This document shows positions 17,244 to 25,447 of a stretch of 64,000 nt of DNA, piece by piece. The notes under the pieces were generated by a model that saw only the letters and a list, made by a program, of their open reading frames with translations, did not search any database and had not been told where the DNA came from. A program made the position numbers and the translations under genes. The first letter of the stretch is position 1, and each line of letters starts with the position of its first letter. The stretch covers positions 7,129,894 through 7,193,893 of the forward strand of contig NZ_JAJOZC010000001.1 of NCBI RefSeq assembly GCF_023701695.1. The letters are read 5' to 3'. This DNA is from Streptomyces sp. RKAG290 (GTDB lineage: Bacteria > Actinomycetota > Actinomycetes > Streptomycetales > Streptomycetaceae).

Positions 17244-17280
17244 ACCGCCCCACCGGTACGGGGGAGCCCGGTGGGGCGGT
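17244..17280. terminator. Orphan strong hairpin in a divergent intergenic region
   Basis: Perfect 13-bp stem (17244-17256 with 17268-17280) and 11-base loop. It lies in a 586-bp gap (17080-17665) between divergently transcribed genes, with no gene ending near it. It could terminate a small RNA, attenuate the sigma-factor leader 165 nt upstream of its start, or end a run-through transcript. Nothing else supported was found in this gap apart from the short ORF at 17084-17143. Confidence 0.5.
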
Positions 17281-17665
17281 CGTCACCAGAGTGCCACAGC
17301 ATCGGGTGCAGGGGGCACCGACCGGCGCATATCCAGCGGTAGTTGAGTCGAAATCGACGGTGGTCCCGCCGGGACTCCCTCAACAGGCGCGTCCAGCTCG
17401 GCGGGTGACGATCCGCCGGGCCGGCTCGGCGGATCGCTGCTGGGGTGAACGGCAGGTGCGCCCGGTGGCCCCGCTGGTACCTCCGGTACCTCCAGGACAC
17501 CGAGGCCTCCCGCGAGCGCTGCGACGTGCACGGGAGCGGATTCATTGCGGGCCGGTGAACCCGTCACCTCTCGGGGAATACGCACGCGCAGCTGGGCCTT
17601 CCTGCTGCTGTAGCACCGGTGCGCGCCACACTGGCCGGTGCCAGGAATCAGGAGAGAGGGAGCTC

Positions 17666-18586
17666 ATGCCGAAGGCGTACGTGTTCACCCGCAACGGCGG
17701 ACCGGAGGTGGAGGCACTCGTCGAGCAGGACGCTCCGGTGCCGGGCCCCGGGGAGCTGCTCGTCGCCGTACGGGCGGCGGGGGTCAATCCGGTCGACTGG
17801 AAACTGCGCGCGGGGTACACCAGGCCCGGCAGCGAACCGCAGCCGTTGCCCACCGTGCTGGGCAGCGAGGCCGCCGGAGTGGTCGAGGCGATCGGCCCGG
17901 ACGTCGAGGGGTTCGCGGTCGGGGACGAGGTCTTCGGCAACCCGGTGACCGGGGGGTACGCCGAGTACACGCTGCTGCCGGTGGCCGTGACCGCGCACAA
18001 GCCGGCCGGGCTGTCGTTCACCGACGCGGCGGCCCTGCCGGTCGCGGCGGCCACCGCCTACGACGGCGTGCGACAGCTCGGTCCCGCGCCGGGCTCGACG
18101 CTGCTGGTCACCGGGGCCGGAGGCGGCGTCGGAAGCGCCGCGGTCCAGCTCGCGCACCACGCGGGCGTCCGGGTCATCGGCGTGGCGAGCCCGGCCAAGA
18201 AGGACTTCGTCGAGTCGCTGGGCGCGGTGCACGTGGAATCCGGCGCCGGCCTCGCCGACCGGGTACGGGCAGCGGCTCCCGACGGCGTCGACGCGATCTT
18301 CGACCTGGTCGGCGGCGACACCCTGAAGGAAGTGGCCCCGCTGCTCGCCGATCCCGCCCGACTCATCAGCGCCGCCGGCAAGCCGCTGGCGCAGGAGCTC
18401 GGCGGGGCGGCAGTCGCCCGGGCCCGCACCGCGGCGGTCCTCGACGAAGTGGCGGACCTCGTCGTCGGAGGAGTTCTGCGCACACACGTCACCCGCACCT
18501 TCTCGTTGGCCGCGGCGGGTGAGGCACTGCGTACGGTGGAGAGCGGACACGCCCGCGGGAAGATCGTGATCGAGGTGACCGCATGA
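17666..18586 (+). CDS. NADP-dependent quinone oxidoreductase-like MDR protein
   Basis: 306-aa medium-chain dehydrogenase/reductase of the zinc-less quinone-oxidoreductase group. It starts at ATG 17666 after GGAGAGAGGGAG. The GroES-like domain has V-R-A-A-G-V-N-P-V-D-W-K (about 36-47) and G-S-E-A-A-G-V-V; the nucleotide-binding domain has T-G-A-G-G-G-V-G-S-A-A-V-Q-L-A (about 143-157). Zinc-ligand cysteines of alcohol dehydrogenases are absent. Such enzymes reduce quinones or enones with NADPH. Its stop overlaps the following acetyltransferase start (ATGA), so the two are translationally coupled. Confidence 0.9.
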   Translation: MPKAYVFTRNGGPEVEALVEQDAPVPGPGELLVAVRAAGVNPVDWKLRAGYTRPGSEPQPLPTVLGSEAAGVVEAIGPDVEGFAVGDEVFGNPVTGGYAEYTLLPVAVTAHKPAGLSFTDAAALPVAAATAYDGVRQLGPAPGSTLLVTGAGGGVGSAAVQLAHHAGVRVIGVASPAKKDFVESLGAVHVESGAGLADRVRAAAPDGVDAIFDLVGGDTLKEVAPLLADPARLISAAGKPLAQELGGAAVARARTAAVLDEVADLVVGGVLRTHVTRTFSLAAAGEALRTVESGHARGKIVIEVTA

Positions 18587-19335
18587 GCGCGCCGCAGGTC
18601 CCGGCCGCTGCCGTGCACCCGCTGGACGACCCGGTGGGCACCTCGCTGACGGGCCCGCACGCCCGCTTCGCCGAACGGCGCGGCCGCATCCTGCGCTACC
18701 CGGCGGACGTCACGCCCTGGGTCGCCGTTCCCGAGCGGCCGGGCGCCGAGGACTGGGCCGATGCCGCGGCGCTCGCCGGACCCGGTGGCGCCGTCACCAT
18801 CACCGCGTTCCGTGAGCCGCCGCCGGACGACTGGGAGATCACCTTCCACGCGGAGGGCGTCCAGCTCGTCGACACGGGGGTCGCGGCCGCGCCGGATCCC
18901 GAGGCCGTACGCCTCGGGCCGGCCGATGTGCCCGAGATGCTCGACCTGGTCGCGCGCACCCGTCCGGGACCGTTCCTGCCCCGGACGGTCGAGCTCGGCA
19001 CCTACCTCGGGATCCGGCGCGACGGAGCGCTCGTGGCGATGGCCGGCGAACGGCTGCACCCGCCCGGCTGGAGCGAGATCAGCGGCGTCTGCACCGACGA
19101 GTCCGTCCGGGGGCAGGGGCTCGCCACCCGCCTGCTGCTCGCTGTGTCCCACGAGATCAGGGAACGCGGCGAAACGCCGTTCCTGCACGCCGCGGCGGCC
19201 AACACCCATGCCGTGCGGCTCTACGAATCCCTCGGATTCGGGCTCCGCCGCCGTACGTCGTTCCTGGCCGCCCTCGTGCCGGAGGGCATACGGGTCCGCC
19301 AGGGGGAGGCGGCCGGCACGGCTGCCCCGAACTGA
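18583..19335 (+). CDS. GNAT-family N-acetyltransferase
   Basis: 250 aa, start ATG 18583 overlapping the oxidoreductase stop. The conserved acetyl-CoA site is in the C-terminal half: I-S-G-V-C-T-D-E-S-V-R-G-Q-G-L-A-T-R-L (about 167-185), then A-A-A-N-T-H-A-V-R-L-Y-E-S-L-G-F, the FR47-like signature. The first 100 residues are less conserved and may form a second, degenerate GNAT-like lobe. The acceptor is unknown; pairing with a reductase suggests detoxification of a small molecule. Confidence 0.88.
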   Translation: MSAPQVPAAAVHPLDDPVGTSLTGPHARFAERRGRILRYPADVTPWVAVPERPGAEDWADAAALAGPGGAVTITAFREPPPDDWEITFHAEGVQLVDTGVAAAPDPEAVRLGPADVPEMLDLVARTRPGPFLPRTVELGTYLGIRRDGALVAMAGERLHPPGWSEISGVCTDESVRGQGLATRLLLAVSHEIRERGETPFLHAAAANTHAVRLYESLGFGLRRRTSFLAALVPEGIRVRQGEAAGTAAPN

Positions 19336-19414
19336 CGCCGGCGGGCTCTGGACCGCCGCCCGGGGCCGCGCAGGGCGCGGAGTTTCCGGCCGGGGCTTCG
19401 GACCCAAGCCTTTC

Positions 19415-19450
19415 GTCTCCGGGCCCTGGTCTCCGGGCCCGGGTCTCCGG
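19415..19450. repeat. Tandem repeat, 14-bp period, 2.6 copies
   Basis: The unit GTCTCCGGGCCCTG starts at 19415, recurs at 19429 with one change and begins again at 19443. It occupies part of the 357-bp gap (19336-19692) between the acetyltransferase and the phosphatase gene, which otherwise shows no coding signal. Confidence 0.7.
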
Positions 19451-19692
19451 AGGCGCACCCCGCCGGGCCGGGGCCGCCGGCCTGATCTCCGCTGCGGATG
19501 CAGGGCCCGCACGTGCTGCCAGGACGGCCCGCACGGGACGTTCGTCCGGGACCTCCGGCCCGACATCGGTCCCTGCGACCGGACCGGGGACCTTCGGCGC
19601 GCTTCGTCGGGCCCAAAGCCCCGTGCGCCCTCGTCCCGGTCCCGGTGCACTGGAAGGGAGTGCCGGGGCAGGCCCGGCGGCTGCGGGAGGAG

Positions 19693-20912
19693 ATGGCCGT
19701 GACGATCGGGGTACAGCGTCCGTCGACGACGCGCGGGGCGGAGCTGCCCGGGACGGACGCGGGGGAGCGGGCGGCCGTCGAGGCACGGATCGCCACCCCG
19801 GTCCTTTTCGCCGGCCTGGCCCTGCTGTCCCTGGTCGTGGTGACTCTCGACGCCAACACCGGTGAGGACCTTCGGCTCATCCCGCTGCTGGTCGTGGTGC
19901 CCGCACTCGTCTCCGTGTTCTGCACGGTTCGCCAGACCGTCGCCGTGGCAGCCTGGATCATGCCCATCATCGTCGCCTCCCGGCTGGTGTCCGGGGGCAC
20001 GTTCTGGGACATCGCGAGCGGGGTCGGCTTCACCGTGCTTGCCTGCGGGCTGGGTGTCGGGGCCTGTTCGCTGAGGATCCGGCACGCCACCGAGATCGCC
20101 AGGCTGCGGTCCGCGGCCGTGGCCCTCCAGCGGCAGATCCTGCGCCCGCTGCCCGTGCTGACCGACCAGGTCCTCGTGGAAGGCATCTACACGCCGATCG
20201 AGGAGGACCGCCTGGTCGGCGGCGACATCTACGAGGTCGTCGAATCGCCGTACGGCACGCGCGTCATCATCGGCGATGTCCAGGGCAAGGGCCTGGCCGC
20301 CATCGGAGCGGGCTTCGCCGCCCTCGGCGCCTTCCGGGAGGCGGCCATCCGGGAGCCCGCCCTGACCGCTGTGGTCGACGCGGTCGAGGACGCGGTCGTA
20401 CGGCACAACGGCTTCTCCGCCCAGACCGGCGAGATCGAGCGCTTCGTCACCGCACTGGTGCTCGGCCTCGACGGTGACGGCCGGGTGCAGGCCGTCAACT
20501 GCGGCCACCTGCCGCCCCGGCTGCTGCACGACGGTGCGGCAGCCCCCGTACCGCTGGGCCGCACATCGGTGCCGTTGGGCATGGCCGAGCTCAGCCACGA
20601 GGCCCGGGTCGCTGAGTGGCTGGACTTCCCGCCCGGCGCGACGCTGCTGATGTTCACCGACGGGGTGACCGAGGCCCGCGACGCCGCAGGGACCTTCTAC
20701 CCGCTGGACGAACGCCTGGAGCCGTGGGCGGGCCTTGGCCCCGCGAACTGCTGGACACGCTCCACGCGGACCTGGAGGACTTCTCCGGCGGCGTACGGCG
20801 CGACGACATCGCCGTGCTCGCACTGCGCCGGGCCCCGTCCGGCAGCCGCCGCCGTCCCGTGACGGCCGACGGCGGCGCACGGCGGGCCGCGGAGGCCTTC
20901 AGCGCGCGGTAG
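19693..20912 (+). CDS. Membrane-anchored SpoIIE/PP2C-type serine phosphatase, frameshifted near C-terminus
   Basis: About 406 aa. ATG 19693 follows GGGAGGAG. Three hydrophobic segments lie at residues 35-125 (L-F-A-G-L-A-L-L; I-P-L-L-V-V-V-P-A-L; V-G-F-T-V-L-A-C-G-L-G), then a cytoplasmic PPM phosphatase domain of the RsbU/SpoIIE class: V-G-G-D-I-Y-E, G-D-V-Q-G-K-G-L-A-A, N-C-G-H-L-P-P and F-T-D-G-V-T-E-A-R-D, which carry the metal-binding aspartates. The last motif R-R-D-D-I-A-V-L-A-L-R is in another frame; restoring one C in the run at 20741-20744 joins it. Such enzymes dephosphorylate anti-sigma antagonists or related STAS proteins, consistent with the stress sigma factor 3 kb away, though direct pairing is unproved. 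Confidence 0.88.
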
Positions 20913-20965
20913 CCGGTTCGCCGCAGGCACCCGTGGAACCGCGCCGTGCGGTCAACCTCCTCACT

Positions 20966-20997
20966 TGTCCCGTAGGGACTTCTGTCGCAGCGGGACA
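20966..20997. promoter_or_regulatory. Operator-like inverted repeat upstream of TetR gene
   Basis: TGTCCCG (20966-20972) is mirrored by CGGGACA (20991-20997) across 18 bases; a shorter GTCCC-GTA-GGGAC repeat (20967-20979) overlaps the left arm. It ends 22 bp before the TetR start and so is a candidate autoregulatory site. Confidence 0.6.
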
Positions 20998-21007
20998 TTT
21001 ATGGGTG

Positions 21008-21013
21008 TAGGGT
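21008..21013 (+). promoter_or_regulatory. Candidate -10 element for a leaderless TetR transcript
   Basis: TAGGGT lies six bases before ATG 21020 and no Shine-Dalgarno sequence precedes that codon, which suggests transcription starts at the A of ATG. No convincing -35 box is visible. Confidence 0.5.
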
Positions 21014-21019
21014 GCACTT

Positions 21020-21691
21020 ATGAATCGGGACGGGAACACCACCGAGCGACGGAGCCGTAAGGCCCGCCGGACCCGGGACACGCTGGCGCGGGCCGCGTTC
21101 GAGCTCGTGCTCGACCGGGGCCTGAGGGACGTGACGGTCGAGGAGATCGCCGAACGCGCGGATGTCGACCGCCGCACCTTCAGCCGGTACTTCACCAGCA
21201 AGGAAGCCGCTGTCCTGGACTCGGTCCGGGGCGACGGGGACCGCATCAACGACGCACTGCGGGCCCGTCCCGCCGACGAGCCGCCGCTCACCGCGTACCG
21301 CCGGGCCGTCCTGGACTGGCTCGCGGACCCGGAGGCGGCGGCATGGCACCGCCGCCCGAGGATCTACGAGCTGCTGGTCCTCGCCGAGCAGGAGCCGACC
21401 CTCTACGCGGCGTTCCACCACATCCGGGTGGACGCCCAGGAGGACTCCGTCGCCATCGTCGCCCAGCGGCTGGGAACCGACCCGCGGCAGGACATCCGCC
21501 CCGCCGTCACGGTCGCCGCCGGCGCCGGAGCGCTCCTCGCCGCCCAGGCCGCCTGGGTGCGCGGAGGCTGCCCCGACGAACTGCCCCGACTCGTCGAGCA
21601 GGCATTCGACGCCCTGTCGGGAGAACTGCTCACGCGGCTCCCCGCAGGCGCGGCGTCACACAGCACCACGGAAGGAAACAGCACGTCATGA
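21020..21691 (+). CDS. TetR-family transcriptional regulator
   Basis: 223 aa. N-terminal TetR helix-turn-helix at about residues 15-62: R-D-T-L-A-R-A-A-F-E-L-V, then V-T-V-E-E-I-A-E-R-A-D-V-D-R-R-T-F-S-R-Y-F, followed by an all-helical ligand/dimerisation domain. ATG 21020 appears leaderless. It overlaps the following dehydrogenase by ATGA, so the regulator is cotranscribed with its probable targets, an SDR and a zinc alcohol dehydrogenase. The inducer is unknown; alcohols or aldehydes acted on by the two enzymes are candidates. Confidence 0.93.
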   Translation: MNRDGNTTERRSRKARRTRDTLARAAFELVLDRGLRDVTVEEIAERADVDRRTFSRYFTSKEAAVLDSVRGDGDRINDALRARPADEPPLTAYRRAVLDWLADPEAAAWHRRPRIYELLVLAEQEPTLYAAFHHIRVDAQEDSVAIVAQRLGTDPRQDIRPAVTVAAGAGALLAAQAAWVRGGCPDELPRLVEQAFDALSGELLTRLPAGAASHSTTEGNSTS

Positions 21692-22461
21692 GCACCACCC
21701 CCGCCACCCCCGCCCAGGAGTTCGCCGGACGCACGGCCCTCGTCACCGGAGGCGCATCCGGCATCGGACTGGCCCTCGCCCACCGGCTGGCCACCGCCGG
21801 CGCGTCCGTGGTCGTGGCCGACCACGACGAGGAGAGCGCCCGCAAGGCGGTCGCCGCACTGGAGGCCGAGGGCGGCCGGGCCGCGGCCGTCGCCATGGAC
21901 GTCACCGACCCCGCCTCGGTCGAGGCGGGGGTGCGGTTCGCCGTCGACACCTTCGGAGCCCTGCACCTCGCCGTGAACAACGCGGGCATCGGCGGTCCGA
22001 GCAGCCCGACCGGCGAGTACGCGATCGAGGACTGGGACCGGGTCGTCGCCACCAACCTCAGCGGAGTCTTCTACTCGATGCGCTACGAGCTTCCCGCGAT
22101 CGTCGCCGCGGGTGGTGGCGCCGTGGTCAACATGTCCTCGATCCTCGGCACCAACGGTTTCGCCGGCTCGCCCGCCTACGTCGCCGCGAAGCACGGAGTG
22201 GTCGGCCTCACCAAGACTGCGGCCCTGGAGTACGCGGCACAGAACGTCCGCGTCAACGCCGTGGGACCGGGCTTCATCGACACCCCGCTGCTGCGCAACA
22301 CCGAGGGCCCCGCCCGCGACCACCTCATCTCGCTGCACCCGGCGGGGCGCCTCGGCACGTCGCAGGAGGTGGCGGAACTCGCCGCCTTCCTGCTCTCAGA
22401 CCGTGCTTCCTTCATCCACGGCAGCTACCACCTGGTCGACGGCGGCTTCTCCGCCTCCTGA
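21688..22461 (+). CDS. Short-chain dehydrogenase/reductase
   Basis: 257-aa classical SDR. Cofactor motif T-G-G-A-S-G-I-G (about 20-27), N-N-A-G-I at about 98-102, catalytic S-S-I near 148 and Y-V-A-A-K (about 163-167), with the C-terminal V-D-G-G-F. D-H-D after the second strand suggests NAD preference. ATG 21688 overlaps the TetR stop. It is the second cistron of a TetR-SDR-ADH operon, likely working with the following ADH on alcohol or carbonyl substrates; the precise compound cannot be deduced. Confidence 0.93.
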   Translation: MSTTPATPAQEFAGRTALVTGGASGIGLALAHRLATAGASVVVADHDEESARKAVAALEAEGGRAAAVAMDVTDPASVEAGVRFAVDTFGALHLAVNNAGIGGPSSPTGEYAIEDWDRVVATNLSGVFYSMRYELPAIVAAGGGAVVNMSSILGTNGFAGSPAYVAAKHGVVGLTKTAALEYAAQNVRVNAVGPGFIDTPLLRNTEGPARDHLISLHPAGRLGTSQEVAELAAFLLSDRASFIHGSYHLVDGGFSAS

Positions 22462-22517
22462 GTGGCGGACGGGGGCACGGGGGCGAGAAAGAGAACAGAA
22501 GAGGTCAAGGAGGACCC

Positions 22518-23558
22518 ATGAAAGCCGTCCAGTACCGCACCGTCGGCGCCGCACCCGAGGTCGTCACCGTGCCCGACCCGGAACCCGGTCCCGGCCAGGT
22601 GCTGCTGAAGGTGACCGCCGCAGGCGTCTGCCACTCCGACATCGCGGTCATGAGCTGGCCCGCGGAACAGTTCCCCTACCCCCTCCCGCTCACCCTCGGT
22701 CACGAGGGAGTCGGCACGGTGGCCGCGCTCGGCGAAGGGGTCAGCGGGCTCGGCGTCGGCGAGTCCGTCGCGGTCTACGGCCCCTGGGGGTGCGGTACGT
22801 GCGTCAAGTGCGCCGAGGGCAAGGAGAACTACTGCCTGCGCGCCAAGGAGCTCGGCATCAACCCGCCCGGCCTTGGATCGCCCGGCGCCATGGCCGAGTA
22901 CATGATCGTCGACGACCCTCGCCATCTGGTGCCCCTCGGCGGCCTTGACCCGATGCAGGCCGTGCCGCTCACCGATGCCGGGCTCACCCCGTACCACGCG
23001 ATCAAGCGCTCGCTGCCGAAGCTGGTGCCCGGGGCGACGGCCGTCGTCATCGGGACCGGTGGACTCGGCCACGTCGCCATCCAGCTGCTGCGCGCCATGA
23101 CGGCCGTCCGGGTCATCGCCCTCGACGTCACGGAGGACAAGCTCGCCCTGGCCCGCACGGTCGGGGCGCACGAGACGGTCCTGTCCGACGAGCATGCCGC
23201 GGCGAGGATCCGTGAACTGACCGGTGGCATCGGCGCGCAGGTCGTCCTCGACTTCGTCGGAGCCCCGCCCACCGTGGCCACGGCGGGCGCGGCCGCCGCC
23301 ATCGACTCCGACGTCACCATCGTCGGCATCGGCGGCGGAGCGCTGCCGGTGGGCTTCGGCTCCCTCCCGTTCAGCACGACGGTGACCGCCCCGTACTGGG
23401 GATCCCGCTCCGAGCTGGCCGAGGTGCTGGAACTGGCTCGCGCCGGATCCGTCGAGGTCCACGTCGAGACGTACGCACTGGACGAGGCACCGCTGGCATA
23501 CGAACGCCTGCACGACGGCAAGATCAACGGCCGGGCCGTCATCCTTCCCCACGGCTGA
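22518..23558 (+). CDS. Zinc-dependent NAD(P) alcohol dehydrogenase
   Basis: 346-aa medium-chain alcohol dehydrogenase. ATG 22518 follows AAGGAGGA. Catalytic zinc ligands are in G-V-C-H-S-D (about 36-41) and G-H-E-G-V (about 61-65); the structural zinc cysteines cluster in W-G-C-G-T-C-V-K-C-A-E-G-K-E-N-Y-C. The Rossmann motif is I-G-T-G-G-L-G-H-V-A. It is intact and of normal length. Last gene of the TetR-SDR-ADH unit, 56 bp after the SDR, with a terminator hairpin just downstream. Confidence 0.94.
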   Translation: MKAVQYRTVGAAPEVVTVPDPEPGPGQVLLKVTAAGVCHSDIAVMSWPAEQFPYPLPLTLGHEGVGTVAALGEGVSGLGVGESVAVYGPWGCGTCVKCAEGKENYCLRAKELGINPPGLGSPGAMAEYMIVDDPRHLVPLGGLDPMQAVPLTDAGLTPYHAIKRSLPKLVPGATAVVIGTGGLGHVAIQLLRAMTAVRVIALDVTEDKLALARTVGAHETVLSDEHAAARIRELTGGIGAQVVLDFVGAPPTVATAGAAAAIDSDVTIVGIGGGALPVGFGSLPFSTTVTAPYWGSRSELAEVLELARAGSVEVHVETYALDEAPLAYERLHDGKINGRAVILPHG

Positions 23559-23585
23559 CCGGCCGGGTACCCCCCGTGACCCTGT

Positions 23586-23610
23586 GGGCCGGCGCACCGT
23601 GCGCCGGCCC
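23586..23610 (+). terminator. Terminator after the TetR-SDR-ADH operon
   Basis: Perfect 11-bp stem (23586-23596 with 23600-23610) with a tight 3-base loop, 27 bp past the ADH stop, followed by GCATTGTCATTCT, slightly T-rich for this genome. Confidence 0.85.
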
Positions 23611-23667
23611 GCATTGTCATTCTCCTGACGGATGCGCACCGCGTCCGCGGACGGCGAGACTGCCGGG

Positions 23668-23997
23668 ATGGGGTTCCTGGTGCTGATGACGCTGCCCGGG
23701 CTGGTGATCGGTCTGACGGTCCTCGCCCTGCTCGACCAGCTGATGCTGCGGGCAGGCCGGGCCGGTCTGCTGCCATGGCGCAACAGCGCCCGCCAGGGCC
23801 AGGTGTCGGCGACCGGCTTCGAGCAGTTGCACGCGGCCTTCTCGCCCGGCAAGCAGAGCGAGCTCCAGGAGCGCCGGAGCGCGCTGTTGATGCGCGACGA
23901 CGAGGAGGACGGAGCCCCGCCCCACCGCTCCACCGTCGACCTCGACGGAGGCCTCGCCGTCATCCGCCTGCCCGGCCACGGCGGTCAGGGCCTCTAG
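23668..23997 (+). CDS. DUF6191-type small membrane protein
   Basis: 109 aa from ATG 23668 (an in-frame ATG at 23632 is possible). One N-terminal membrane helix, V-L-M-T-L-P-G-L-V-I-G-L-T-V-L-A-L-L, is followed by a cytoplasmic part with the conserved blocks F-E-Q-L-H-A-A-F-S-P-G-K, R-D-D-E-E-D-G-A-P-P and V-D-L-D-G-G. These are the features of the Streptomyces DUF6191 family. Function unknown. It stands alone after a terminator. Confidence 0.75.
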   Translation: MGFLVLMTLPGLVIGLTVLALLDQLMLRAGRAGLLPWRNSARQGQVSATGFEQLHAAFSPGKQSELQERRSALLMRDDEEDGAPPHRSTVDLDGGLAVIRLPGHGGQGL

Positions 23998-24059
23998 GGC
24001 CTCTCGTTTGGATCAAGCCGGTGCGCACGGCGGGCGCGGTGCCGTCGGCGGCTCCTCGG

Positions 24060-24662
24060 TCATGGCGCCGCCACCAGTGGGCGCAGCCGGCTGTCACGCA
24101 TCCTGACCACCGCCGGGGCACAACGACGGGCCGCGACCGTCAGCGGCCACGCGACGAGGGCGCCGGTCAGCAGCCCGACGAGCACATCGTGCGGGTAGTG
24201 CGCCCCGACCCACACCCGGGACGCCGCCATCAGCAGCGCGGCCGGCACCGCGACCGCCCCGAGCCGCCGGCCGGTCAGCCAGATCGCCGTTGCCGCGGCC
24301 GCCGCGACAGCCGCGTGGTTGCTCGGGAAGGACCAGTCACCCAGCGCCGGACACGCCTCGACCGTCACGACGTGCAGCGTCCGGCAGGGCCGTTGTTCGT
24401 GGAAGGCCGACTTCACCACATCGTTGACGACGTACGCGGCGACGACGACGAGCGGGGCGCAGAGCGCCATGGCGGTGCGGCCGGGGTCCGCGGAGCGGGA
24501 GCGCCACCAGGACACGAGCATGATCACGGCGAACAGTGCCAGCCCGTAGTCCGACCAGAGGCGAACGGCGGAATCCAGGGTGGCGGGGGCACGCTGGGCC
24601 AGCTCGGTGACCCAGCTGTAGAGCCCACCGTCGATCGAGCCGGCCGCGGAGGCGGGAGCCAT
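24060..24662 (-). CDS. PAP2-family membrane phosphatase
   Basis: 200-aa integral membrane phosphatase with the three PAP2 signatures: K-S-A-F-H-E-Q-R-P-C (about 83-92), P-S-N-H-A-A (about 112-117) and S-R-V-W-V-G-A-H-Y-P-H-D-V (about 147-159), the last two supplying the catalytic histidines. Members dephosphorylate lipid pyrophosphates such as undecaprenyl diphosphate, or phosphatidyl compounds. ATG 24662 overlaps the DedA stop (ATGA), so translation is coupled to a likely polyprenyl-phosphate flippase, favouring an undecaprenyl cycle role (inference). Confidence 0.9.
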   Translation of the reverse strand: MAPASAAGSIDGGLYSWVTELAQRAPATLDSAVRLWSDYGLALFAVIMLVSWWRSRSADPGRTAMALCAPLVVVAAYVVNDVVKSAFHEQRPCRTLHVVTVEACPALGDWSFPSNHAAVAAAAATAIWLTGRRLGAVAVPAALLMAASRVWVGAHYPHDVLVGLLTGALVAWPLTVAARRCAPAVVRMRDSRLRPLVAAP

Positions 24663-25333
24663 CAGTTGTTGTCTCCTTCAGGAATGCGGCGGCGGCCGCG
24701 GGCGCGGAGCAGCTCGGCGGCCAGCGGGATGAGGGAGACCGCGACCACGACGGCGACGATCGGCAGCAGATAGCGGTCGACATTCGGCACCGAGGACCCC
24801 AGCGCGTAGCCGGCGAGCACCAGCCCGGCCGTCCAGACCGCGCCGCCGACGACCTGCCACAGGGTGAACACCCGGGCCGGGACGTCGAGGGCCCCGGCCA
24901 GCGGGTTGAGCACCGTTCGCACGACGGGGACGAAGCGGGCCAGCACGATCGCGCGGGCGTGGCCGTACCGGGCGAGCAGCTGTGCGGCGCGGTCCGCGCC
25001 CTCGTGCAGCCGTCTGCTGCGGCTGCGCGCGAGCATCGCCCGGCCGCCCCGGCGGCCGATCCAGTAGCCCGCCTGTGCGCCGAGCAGGGCTCCGCTCACC
25101 GCGGCGATCAGCACTTGCGGCAACGACAGCTCGACGGGGCCCTGGGTGCCGGGCACGCTGAGGAGGCCCGCCGTGAACAGCAGCGAATCGCCGGGCAGGA
25201 AGAAGCCGACGAGCAGCCCGGTCTCGGCGAAGAGCACGACGGCGATGCCGAGTGCGCCGAACGTGGCGAGCAGCGAACCGGCATCCAGCAGGTTCACCGC
25301 TTGTGACGTCGTTGCGGACGAGAGTACGGACAC
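24662..25333 (-). CDS. DedA-family membrane protein (SNARE-associated domain)
   Basis: 223 aa, GTG start 25333. The DedA hallmark sequence is visible: E-T-G-L-L-V-G-F-F-L-P-G-D-S-L at about residues 34-48, Y-W-I-G-R-R-G-G near 90, and the amphipathic R-F-V-P-V-V-R-T-V-L-N-P-L-A-G segment at about 131-145, with four to five membrane spans. DedA proteins are now known to include undecaprenyl-phosphate and phospholipid translocases. It is the first gene of a DedA-PAP2 operon divergent from blaI, with the double BlaI-type operator in the 114-bp intergenic region. Confidence 0.92.
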   Translation of the reverse strand: MSVLSSATTSQAVNLLDAGSLLATFGALGIAVVLFAETGLLVGFFLPGDSLLFTAGLLSVPGTQGPVELSLPQVLIAAVSGALLGAQAGYWIGRRGGRAMLARSRSRRLHEGADRAAQLLARYGHARAIVLARFVPVVRTVLNPLAGALDVPARVFTLWQVVGGAVWTAGLVLAGYALGSSVPNVDRYLLPIVAVVVAVSLIPLAAELLRARGRRRIPEGDNN

Positions 25334-25388
25334 GGTGGTGGGTCTCCCATAATGGTGAACGGGCGCGCCGGTGGAACGCCCGGACTGA

Positions 25389-25421
25389 CTACAGTGGTGT
25401 AGACGGTCTACATCACTGTAG
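25389..25421. promoter_or_regulatory. Double BlaI/MecI-type operator between dedA and blaI
   Basis: Two copies of CTACA-N4-TGTAG, at 25389-25402 and 25408-25421, start 19 bp apart. Together they form a near-perfect 33-bp palindrome with one mismatch. Position between the divergent DedA start (25333) and BlaI start (25448) allows joint repression of both operons. The half-site TACA/TGTA matches the known BlaI/MecI recognition type. Confidence 0.85.
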
Positions 25422-25447
25422 ACGCCCGAAGGGGGAGGACAGTTCCC

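Noticed and set aside
17084..17545. 153-residue minus-strand frame before the sigma factor
   Set aside because: Poor third-position G/C bias and no recognisable motif; only the last 19 codons have any positional interest.
18058..20880. 940-residue open frame on the minus strand
   Set aside because: It is antisense to three genes with clear motifs; such long shadows are expected in high-GC DNA.
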